11,379 nucleotides of DNA from NCBI GenBank assembly GCA_945874195.1, contig CAMCFW010000031.1, forward strand, positions 1 through 11,379, written 5' to 3'. Below are positions 1 to 5,847 of this stretch, piece after piece. Source of the DNA: Chryseobacterium gleum (GTDB lineage Bacteria; Bacteroidota; Bacteroidia; UBA10329). The position numbers and the translations under genes were made by a program. The first letter of the stretch is position 1. Each line of letters starts with the position of its first letter. A model generated the notes under the pieces. That model was not told where the DNA came from and ran no database searches. It saw only the letters and a program-made list of their open reading frames with translations.

Positions 1-772
1 GGCTTTTCACAAACTCGGAGCGCATGAGCCAACCGAACCATTTCCCCCATTTCATGCCACTGATCACGTTCTCGGGCAAGCCCATATAAACCTTGATGTT
101 CGGAATTCCGGTGCTGAAGAAAGCGGTGTACACATCGCCCCACGGAATGGTGACGGCAGCCATCTTCTTCCCTCCGAAGTCAAAGCGTTTCACGTCATAG
201 GCATCGGGTACCTGTTTCAGCTTTCCCTTCTCGCGGATGGTTCCTCCATAGCCGAGGCCCTCCACCACGGTCAGGCTCGTTCCACGAGAAGCACGGCCCG
301 TTCCGTGAAATGCCAACACCAGGTCATGCGCATCGGCCATTCTCGATTTCAGATGGGCCGCCAGGCAATCGCTCGGCACCACATCGAAACCCGTTCCTGG
401 AAGCAGCATCACGCCCTTCTCCTTTGCCTTGTCGTCATACTTCCTTGCTTGCGCAAAAACCGCGATCTCGCCCGTGATATCGGTATAGTGCACGCCATTC
501 CGGATGCACGCCTCCACCATCGGTTTGGACGTGTGGATGAACGGCCCTGCAGCGTGGATCACCACCTTCGAACCTGAAAGCAGCTTGTCCAGGTCATCGG
601 CTTTCAGATCGGCCACCTGATAAGGCAGCCCGAACTTCTCCGCGATCGGCTTCAATTTACTCTCATTCCTTCCCGAAAGAAGCGGTCGGATGCCCAGTTC
701 CTGACACTTCCTGACGATGAGTTCGCCCGTGTATCCGTAAGCTCCATAAACGATGATGTCCTTGTTTTCCAT
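1..772 (-). CDS. Saccharopine dehydrogenase-like NAD(P)-binding oxidoreductase (3' end outside window)
   Basis: The minus strand is open from ATG at 772-770 to the left edge, giving 257 residues with no stop; the C-terminus is missing. The N-terminus is a Rossmann dinucleotide-binding motif GAYGYTG (residues 10-16, GxxGxxG), followed by SGRN (33-36), HAAGPF (73-78), HYTDITGE (95-102) and GTGFDVVPSDC (126-136). These are typical of the saccharopine dehydrogenase-like / trans-acting enoyl reductase group. Members of this group are seldom true lysine-pathway enzymes, and the substrate here is unknown. The complete family length is usually around 350-420 residues, so roughly a third is probably missing. 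The gene is divergent from the permease, with only 50 bases between start codons, so the two may share a control region. The ATG was chosen because the Rossmann strand begins immediately after it. The fold is confident; the function is not. Confidence 0.85.
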   Translation of the reverse strand, partial: MENKDIIVYGAYGYTGELIVRKCQELGIRPLLSGRNESKLKPIAEKFGLPYQVADLKADDLDKLLSGSKVVIHAAGPFIHTSKPMVEACIRNGVHYTDITGEIAVFAQARKYDDKAKEKGVMLLPGTGFDVVPSDCLAAHLKSRMADAHDLVLAFHGTGRASRGTSLTVVEGLGYGGTIREKGKLKQVPDAYDVKRFDFGGKKMAAVTIPWGDVYTAFFSTGIPNIKVYMGLPENVISGMKWGKWFGWLMRSEFVKS

Positions 773-822
773 GTTGCGTTATTTCTGTGGATTGCAATTT
801 GTCTAAATTAGGCGAGCCTCCA
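773..822. promoter_or_regulatory. Divergent intergenic region with weak promoter-like box
   Basis: These 50 bases separate the start codons of the oxidoreductase (minus strand) and the permease (plus strand), so both promoters must lie here or in the coding ends. CTAAATTAG at 803-811 reads as TAAATTAG forward and TAATTTAG in reverse. Each is one mismatch from the Bacteroidota -7 consensus TAnnTTTG. I see no convincing -33 TTG at the right spacing for either direction, and no clear Shine-Dalgarno sequence. The region is inferred to be regulatory by position; the box is weak. Confidence 0.3.
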
Positions 823-2175
823 ATGGAAAACAATTCCAACTCGCCCAAATTAGAACGCACCCTCGGCCCACTGATGTTGTGGGGACTTGGCGTGGGTTAC
901 GTCATTTCGGGCATGTATTTCGGCTGGAACCTAGGGCTCGAAAAAGGTGGGACGCTCGGGCTGGCTATCGCCACGTTCTTCATCATCATCATGTACGTGA
1001 CCTTCACCTTCAGCTACACCGAACTGGCATGCGCCATTCCAAAGGCCGGAGGTGCGTTCGATTATGCCGACCGCGCCTTGGGACGAAACTGGGGTTTCTT
1101 GGGCGGCATGGCACAGATCATTGAATTCGTGTTTGCCCCTCCTGCTATTGCCGCGGCCATCGGGGCGTATTTCAACCTCTTTCTCAAAACAGAACCGCTC
1201 ATCCTTGAACTTGGCAACTTCAGCCTTGAACTGCCTTGGCTCGCCATTCTGGCCTATTTCGCCTTTACTGCGTTGAACATTCTTGGCGTTCGCGCAGCCG
1301 CGATGTTTGAACTGGTCATCACTATTCTGGCGGTTATCGAGCTGCTCATTTTTGCGGGGGTCACCCTTCCCGAATTTGAAGTTGTGAATCTGCAGCGCAA
1401 CGCATTTCCGAACGGCATTCCAGGCATTTTCGCAGCCATTCCGTTCGCCATCTGGTTTTTCTTGGCCATCGAGGGCGTGGCCAATGTGGCCGAGGAGACC
1501 AAAAATCCGCAGAAGAATGTGCTTATCGGATTCGGTTCGGCCATTCTAACTCTGGTCATTCTCTGCATACTCACCTTCGCTTCTTCGGTCGGAGTTGCAG
1601 GTTGGGAAGCCGTGGTTTACGATGCAGAAGGAAACATGTCAGACAGCCCGCTGCCGTTGGCCATTGCGCATGTCGTGGGCGATAGCGGTTGGATGTATCA
1701 TCTGCTTCTTACCATAGGCCTGCTCGGATTGATCGCTTCGTTTCACGGCATCATCCTCGCTTCGGGCCGTGCCACCTACGAATTCGGTCGAATGAAACTC
1801 GCCCCGAAAGCGTTGGGCAGAGTGCATTCCAAATTCCGGACACCGGCCAACGCGCTCATCGTGAACATGTTCATTGGCATCATCGCCCTACTCACCGGAA
1901 AAACGGGCGAGATCATTACCATTGCCGTTTTCGGGGCATTGGCGCTCTACATCATTTCGATGGTCTCGTTCTTCAAACTGAGAAAGAACGAACCCGACAT
2001 GGAGCGTCCGTTCCGTGTTCCGTTCTACCCTGTTTTCCCCGCGTTGGCACTCATCATCGCCAGTATATCGATGGTCGCGATGACCTACTACAACCAACAG
2101 TTGGCACTCATTTTCCTCGGCCTGATGGTCGGATCATTCATTGCATACAAACTCATTTACGGTAAAACTTCATGA
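823..2175 (+). CDS. eat: Ethanolamine permease-type APC transporter
   Basis: This is a 450-residue inner-membrane transporter of the amino acid-polyamine-organocation (APC) superfamily, most like the ethanolamine permease family. It would bring ethanolamine or a related small amino alcohol into the cytoplasm. The sequence shows about 12 hydrophobic segments, beginning with LGPLMLWGLGVGYVISG (14-30). It has the conserved TELACAIPKAGGAF region (66-79), the FAPPAIAAAIGAY segment (104-116) and the APC loop EGVANVAEETKNPQ (217-230). A GTG at 787 would add 12 residues, but I prefer ATG 823 because the extension is polar, lies in the divergent promoter region and is not needed by the family. The stop overlaps the start of the ligase gene (ATGA at 2172-2175), so the two are probably translationally coupled. 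The adjacent gamma-glutamyl ligase supports an amine substrate. Putrescine or an amino acid are less likely alternatives. Confidence 0.88.
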   Translation: MENNSNSPKLERTLGPLMLWGLGVGYVISGMYFGWNLGLEKGGTLGLAIATFFIIIMYVTFTFSYTELACAIPKAGGAFDYADRALGRNWGFLGGMAQIIEFVFAPPAIAAAIGAYFNLFLKTEPLILELGNFSLELPWLAILAYFAFTALNILGVRAAAMFELVITILAVIELLIFAGVTLPEFEVVNLQRNAFPNGIPGIFAAIPFAIWFFLAIEGVANVAEETKNPQKNVLIGFGSAILTLVILCILTFASSVGVAGWEAVVYDAEGNMSDSPLPLAIAHVVGDSGWMYHLLLTIGLLGLIASFHGIILASGRATYEFGRMKLAPKALGRVHSKFRTPANALIVNMFIGIIALLTGKTGEIITIAVFGALALYIISMVSFFKLRKNEPDMERPFRVPFYPVFPALALIIASISMVAMTYYNQQLALIFLGLMVGSFIAYKLIYGKTS

Positions 2176-3539
2176 ACGAAAAAGAACTCACCCGCGAACA
2201 AATTCTGAACGAGGTCCGCAATTCGGAACACAATAAGGTAAAGGTTGCGGTCACAGATATTGATGGCGTGCTTCGCGGCAAACTTATGCGCAAGGACAAA
2301 TTCCTCTCGGCCGTGGAAAGCGGTTTCGGTTTCTGCGATGTGGTCTTCGGTTGGGACAGCACCGACATTGCCTACGATAATGTGACCTACACTGGTTGGC
2401 ACACGGGCTATCCGGATGCACAGGCGCGCATCGACATCAGTACTTTCCGTAAAGTGCCTTGGGACAATGATGTGCCTTTCTTCTTGGCCGATTTCGTGAA
2501 CGAAAAGGAAGCCCCGCTTGGAGTCTGTCCGCGTAGTTTGCTCAAGAACATGAAGGCCAAGTCTGAGAAGATGGGCTTCCGTCCGTTCTTCAGTCAGGAG
2601 TTCGAATGGTTCAATTTCCGTGAGGATGCCGACAGTCTGCGTGACCGCAATTTTGTGCAGCCGCAACCGCTCACGCCCGGCATGTTCGGCTATTCCATTC
2701 TGCGCAGTTCGCAGAACTCTGAGTATTTCAACGACATTTTCGAATACATGGACCGGTTTGACGTGCCTGTTGAGGGTCTTCACACCGAAACCGGACCCGG
2801 TGTTTATGAGGCCGCCATCATGTATGCCGACATTCTGAGATCGGCCGATCGAGCCGCGCTGTTCAAAACCGGTGTGAAGGAGATCGGCCACTTGCACGGC
2901 ATCATCCCCACGTTCATGGCCAAGATCAGCCCATCGCTGCCGGGTTGCAGCGGCCACATCCATCAAAGCCTTTGGGACAGCAAGAAGAACCTGTTTCACG
3001 ATGCGAAAGGCCGCAAAGGAATGAGCCAACTGATGGAAAGCTACATGGCCGGACAGTTGGCGTGTCTGCCGTTCATTCTACCCATGATCGCGCCTACCAT
3101 CAACAGCTACAAACGACTCGTGGAAGGCGCCTGGGCCCCGACCACCCTCACGTGGGCGGCCGATAACCGCACTGTTGCTTTGCGCGCCCTACCAACAGGC
3201 GAAAAATCCTGCCGACTGGAAACACGCGTGGTGGGATCCGACACCAATCCGTACATCGCCATGTCGGCTTGCTTGGCGGCCGGGCTCTACGGGATTGAGC
3301 ACAAACTGAAGCTGCAAGTGCCAGAAACCATTGGCAACGGCTACCGTGACACCGGTGCTGGAACGCTGCCACGCAACCTTTGGGACGCCACACAGGCCAT
3401 GAAGAACTCCGACATTCCGAAACAATTGTTCGGAGATGAGTTCGTGAATCATTTCGTTGCCACCCGCGAATGGGAATGGCGCGAGTTTTCAAAAGCCGTG
3501 ACCGATTGGGAAACGAAACGGTATTTTGAGATTATTTGA
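2172..3539 (+). CDS. Glutamine synthetase-fold gamma-glutamyl-amine ligase (probable gamma-glutamylethanolamide synthetase)
   Basis: This 455-residue protein has the type I glutamine synthetase architecture: a beta-grasp N-domain (VTDIDGVLRGK, 27-37) and a catalytic C-domain. Probable metal/ATP residues are E143 and E145 (EFEWF), E206 (HTET), E213 (GPGVYE), H262/H264 (GHIHQSLW), R338 (NRTVALR) and E350 (RLET). Two positions differ from the housekeeping enzyme. NSYKRLVEGAWAP (311-323) has Trp321 where classical enzymes have the Glu of GYEAP that lines the ammonium site. NLWDAT (402-407) has Trp404 where regulated enzymes carry the adenylylation Tyr of NLYDLP. Both suggest an amine ligase related to PuuA, IpuC or GlnA4, joining glutamate's gamma-carboxyl to an amine with ATP. 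The upstream ethanolamine-type permease and the downstream alcohol and aldehyde dehydrogenases point to ethanolamine. Putrescine, alaninol or another amine remains possible. The start lies in an ATGA overlap with the permease. Confidence 0.88.
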   Translation: MNEKELTREQILNEVRNSEHNKVKVAVTDIDGVLRGKLMRKDKFLSAVESGFGFCDVVFGWDSTDIAYDNVTYTGWHTGYPDAQARIDISTFRKVPWDNDVPFFLADFVNEKEAPLGVCPRSLLKNMKAKSEKMGFRPFFSQEFEWFNFREDADSLRDRNFVQPQPLTPGMFGYSILRSSQNSEYFNDIFEYMDRFDVPVEGLHTETGPGVYEAAIMYADILRSADRAALFKTGVKEIGHLHGIIPTFMAKISPSLPGCSGHIHQSLWDSKKNLFHDAKGRKGMSQLMESYMAGQLACLPFILPMIAPTINSYKRLVEGAWAPTTLTWAADNRTVALRALPTGEKSCRLETRVVGSDTNPYIAMSACLAAGLYGIEHKLKLQVPETIGNGYRDTGAGTLPRNLWDATQAMKNSDIPKQLFGDEFVNHFVATREWEWREFSKAVTDWETKRYFEII

Positions 3540-3559
3540 ATTGACCCGCGACAGAACTG

Positions 3560-3590
3560 AAAAGGCCACTCGAAAGTGGCCTTTTCTTTA
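3560..3590 (+). terminator. Rho-independent terminator after the permease-ligase operon
   Basis: A perfect 11-bp stem, AAAAGGCCACT / AGTGGCCTTTT (3560-3570 with 3575-3585), closes on a CGAA tetraloop and is followed by a T-rich tract. It starts 20 bases after the ligase stop codon. The A-run on the left arm means it could also serve the convergent small T9SS gene on the minus strand, so it is probably bidirectional. Confidence 0.9.
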
Positions 3591-3607
3591 TTACAGATAC
3601 ATAAGTT

Positions 3608-4096
3608 CTACTGCCCCACCTTCAACACCTGATGCGTGGTGTTCATCGAGCCATCCTCGGTCTGCATTTGGATAAGGTACTTTCCGGTTGCAACGGCATT
3701 CATACGAAGGACATATTTGGTCTCATAAGCTTTGATCACATCCTTGTGAATGAGCTTTCCACTCATGTCAAACAATTGGAGGTTGATGTCCTTCTCATTG
3801 TTGCCCAGTTCGATGTTCAAGAATTCGGAGGTCGGGTTCGGGTATAGGTTCAATCGCATTTCGGCCAGATTCTCTTCGATGGAAGTGACGGTCAATTCCG
3901 TTTGATGAAATCCTTGCGTGAGGATGTTGGTTCCATTGTCGTAGGTGTCGATCATCACCTCGCCAAGCGTCCAACTGAGTTGAACGGTTCCGTTATCGTA
4001 ATGCTCGCCTGTACTGGCCAGTACTTCGGGAGAGATTGATTGCGCTATTGCCATGAACGGAAGCGCGGAAAAGGAGAGGATGGTTAAAAACTTCAT
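3608..4096 (-). CDS. Small exported protein with T9SS type A sorting domain
   Basis: This 162-residue protein has a Sec signal peptide (MKFLTILSFSALPFMAIAQ, 1-19; cleavage probably at AIAQ-S). A short body follows with SWTLGEVMIDT (41-51) and LTQGFHQTEL (59-68). The C-terminus is a type IX secretion sorting domain: NLYPNPTSEFLNIEL (83-97), LFDMSGKLI (108-116), TGKYLIQMQ (137-145) and VLKV (157-160). The SWTLGE...TQGFHQ body is a pattern I recognise from short Bacteroidota T9SS proteins of unknown function. The product should cross the inner membrane by Sec and be exported or anchored at the surface by T9SS. An upstream in-frame extension to 4387 is open, but it runs over the alcohol dehydrogenase start and has no signal peptide, so ATG 4096 was chosen. 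The gene sits between two pathway blocks on the opposite strand, with no evident link to them. Confidence 0.88.
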   Translation of the reverse strand: MKFLTILSFSALPFMAIAQSISPEVLASTGEHYDNGTVQLSWTLGEVMIDTYDNGTNILTQGFHQTELTVTSIEENLAEMRLNLYPNPTSEFLNIELGNNEKDINLQLFDMSGKLIHKDVIKAYETKYVLRMNAVATGKYLIQMQTEDGSMNTTHQVLKVGQ

Positions 4097-4183
4097 GTCG
4101 AATGATTTAATGACACGAATATAGGGATCGCTGTGCAGTTTAGCTTTGCGTTTTTTATTGCCCACCTCAAACTTCAACTGAAT
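4097..4183. promoter_or_regulatory. Divergent promoter region with TAGCTTTG box upstream of the alcohol dehydrogenase
   Basis: This intergenic stretch separates the divergent small T9SS gene and the Fe-alcohol dehydrogenase. TAGCTTTG at 4141-4148 fully matches the Bacteroidota -7 consensus TAnnTTTG and lies 35 bases before the dehydrogenase ATG at 4184. On the minus strand, TATATTCG (4123-4116) is one mismatch from the same consensus and lies 19 bases before the T9SS start. I do not see a clear -33 TTG for either. The promoter calls rest on the -7 match alone. Confidence 0.45.
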
Positions 4184-5323
4184 ATGCCAGTACAATTCAA
4201 CTTTCCCACAGTCATCCGCTTCGGAACGGGTGTAGTCCATGAAATTCCTTCGCACCTGAAAGATCAGGGCAAAAAGCGCCCGTTGGTGGTCACCGACCCG
4301 ATAGTGGCCACACTTCCATTCTTTCAGGAGATCATTGCCGACCTGAAAAAGGCTGGGCTTTCGCCAACGGTCTATGCTGAAATGCACAAGAACCCTGTGA
4401 AATCGGATGTGCTGAACGGGAAATCAGCGTTCAAGGCGGGCGAATGCGATAGTATTGTTGGAGTTGGTGGTGGCGTAGGTTTGGATGTTGCCCGTGCCAT
4501 CGCGTTGGCGATCAATCACCACCGCGATCTTTTCGACTATGATGACCTTATCGGGGGCGATCAGTTTGTGACCGAGGAGGTTCCGTATTTCGTGACCGTT
4601 CCGACCACAAGTGGAACTGGAAGTGAAGTTGGACGAAGTGCCATCATTGCTGACGACAAGACACACCAGAAGAAGATCCTTTTCTCACCAAAACTGCTGG
4701 CTAGCCGTGTTTTTGCCGACCCGAGTTTAACTTACGGATTGCCGCCTTTCGTTACCGCGGCAACGGGGATGGATGCGCTGACGCACAACATGGAGGCCTA
4801 TTTGGCCAAGAATTACCATCCGATGTGCGATGGCATTGCCTTGGAAGGCATCAAATTGATCGGAAAGTCGATTGAAAAAGCGACCCACGAAGGTCAGAAC
4901 GAGCAGGCACGTGCCGATATGATGTTGGCGAGCATGATGGGTGCCGTGGCGTTCCAGAAAGGATTGGGCGTGGTGCATTCATTGGCGCATCCGCTTTCGC
5001 AATTGTTGGATACGCACCACGGTCTGGCCAATGCGGTGAATCTTCCCTACGGAATGAAGTTCAATCTGGCAGGTTTTGAAAGCCGATTCGAGGACATGGC
5101 AAACGCCATGGGACTGAAAAATGGCAATGGAATTCAACTGATTGATGAGCTGTTCAAACTGAACGAACGGTTGGGACTCCCCACTAAACTTTCGGCCATC
5201 GATGTGAAATCGGAGCATTTGGAGCCACTGGCGGACCTCGCTTTTGCAGATTTCTGCCATCCGAACAACCCAAAACCTGTATCAAGAAAAAATTTCTACG
5301 ACCTTTACGCTTCGGCACTTTAA
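4184..5323 (+). CDS. Iron-containing (group III) alcohol dehydrogenase
   Basis: This 379-residue enzyme of the Fe-dependent alcohol dehydrogenase family is the usual family length and catalyses NAD(P)-linked interconversion of an alcohol and an aldehyde. The N-domain has the nucleotide-binding glycine loop VGGGVGLD (94-101) and TTSGTGSEV (141-149). The C-domain supplies metal ligands matching the FucO set: D197 and H201 (TGMDALTHNMEAY), H265 (HSLAHPL) and H279 (THHGLANA). The glycine loop reads GGGV where most relatives have GGGS. ATG 4184 is preferred over an in-frame GTG at 4133, because the family N-terminus begins close to FNFPTVIRFG and the GTG start would contain the candidate promoter box. 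In context it is the best candidate to oxidise the hydroxyl of a gamma-glutamylated amino alcohol to the aldehyde. A general alcohol dehydrogenase role cannot be excluded from sequence. Confidence 0.9.
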   Translation: MPVQFNFPTVIRFGTGVVHEIPSHLKDQGKKRPLVVTDPIVATLPFFQEIIADLKKAGLSPTVYAEMHKNPVKSDVLNGKSAFKAGECDSIVGVGGGVGLDVARAIALAINHHRDLFDYDDLIGGDQFVTEEVPYFVTVPTTSGTGSEVGRSAIIADDKTHQKKILFSPKLLASRVFADPSLTYGLPPFVTAATGMDALTHNMEAYLAKNYHPMCDGIALEGIKLIGKSIEKATHEGQNEQARADMMLASMMGAVAFQKGLGVVHSLAHPLSQLLDTHHGLANAVNLPYGMKFNLAGFESRFEDMANAMGLKNGNGIQLIDELFKLNERLGLPTKLSAIDVKSEHLEPLADLAFADFCHPNNPKPVSRKNFYDLYASAL

Positions 5324-5355
5324 TTGCTAAGGAAATTCAAACAAAAAAAAGAATC

Positions 5356-5793
5356 ATGAAAAACACAGTTATTGCAATGGTTGTCCTTTTGGCAACAACC
5401 TCATTTGCCCTTGCTCAAGATAAAGCAGCAAGTGGAGCAGCATTCAAATTTGAATCGGATGTTCTGGATTACGGAACCATTGAAAACGGTTCGGACGGAA
5501 ACCGGGAATTCAAGTTTAAGAACATTGGAAATGAGCCTCTGATCATCACCGATGCGAAAGGTTCATGCGGCTGCACCACTCCTGAATGGCCAAAAGAGCC
5601 GATCGCGCCAGGTGCATCTTCGTCAATCAAAGTTCACTACGACACCAAAAGAACGGGAGCTTTCGAGAAGACTGTAACATTGACATCAAACGCTGTTGAA
5701 TCAGCTAAGGTGATCAGAATCAAAGGCATTGTGAACGCTCCGGCCGAACACAACGTGAATGATGGAAAAGATCATTCTGGCCATAATCATTGA
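5356..5793 (+). CDS. Exported DUF1573-domain protein
   Basis: This 145-residue protein has a signal peptide (MKNTVIAMVVLLATTSFALA, 1-20), then a single DUF1573 domain, an ASH/HYDIN-like immunoglobulin fold. Typical signatures are FESDVLDYGTI (32-42), FKNIGNEPLII (54-64), GSCGCTTPEWP (68-78) and TGAFEKTVTLTSNA (100-113). The tail is rich in His and Asp (HNVNDGKDHSGHNH). Such proteins are abundant in Bacteroidota and are thought to be periplasmic or surface structural proteins; no specific role is established. The start lies 32 bases after the alcohol dehydrogenase stop, with no terminator visible between, so read-through is possible. The leader is A-rich (ACAAAAAAAAGAATC) rather than carrying a Shine-Dalgarno sequence, as is common in this phylum. 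A functional link with the catabolic genes is not evident. Confidence 0.88.
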   Translation: MKNTVIAMVVLLATTSFALAQDKAASGAAFKFESDVLDYGTIENGSDGNREFKFKNIGNEPLIITDAKGSCGCTTPEWPKEPIAPGASSSIKVHYDTKRTGAFEKTVTLTSNAVESAKVIRIKGIVNAPAEHNVNDGKDHSGHNH

Positions 5794-5812
5794 TAAACAA
5801 TTCATCGAATTG

Positions 5813-5847
5813 AAAGGCCGATACGGAATCCGTATCGGCCTTTTTTT
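5813..5847 (+). terminator. Rho-independent terminator after the DUF1573 gene
   Basis: A perfect 14-bp stem, AAAGGCCGATACGG / CCGTATCGGCCTTT (5813-5826 with 5830-5843), has an AAT loop and is followed by seven T residues (5841-5847). It begins 20 bases after the DUF1573 stop codon. It abuts the stop codon of the convergent VWA gene (5846-5848). It could act on that transcript too, although the minus-strand T-run is short. Confidence 0.92.

Noticed and set aside
305..577. Plus-strand open frame of 90 codons near the left edge
   Set aside because: It is a shadow of the saccharopine dehydrogenase-like gene on the minus strand and has no recognisable content.
787..822. GTG start for the permease
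   Set aside because: It adds 12 polar residues inside the 50-base divergent promoter region; ATG 823 gives the expected family N-terminus.
2157..3029. Long minus-strand open frame (290 codons) opposite the GS-like ligase
   Set aside because: It lies wholly antisense to a clear family match, its translation shows no recognisable motif, and the codon bias of the ligase gene readily leaves this frame open.
823..3539. Putrescine (Puu) pathway as the explanation for permease plus GS-like ligase
   Set aside because: No PuuB-like FAD amine oxidase or aminotransferase is present; an alcohol dehydrogenase takes its place, and the permease resembles ethanolamine transporters more than PuuP. It is kept only as a weaker alternative.
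4133..4183. GTG start for the alcohol dehydrogenase
   Set aside because: The extra 17 residues overlap the TAGCTTTG promoter box and are not part of the usual family N-terminus; ATG 4184 fits.
4097..4387. N-terminal extension of the small T9SS protein to 4387
   Set aside because: It overlaps the alcohol dehydrogenase start region, and the signal peptide that must be N-terminal begins at the Met at 4096.
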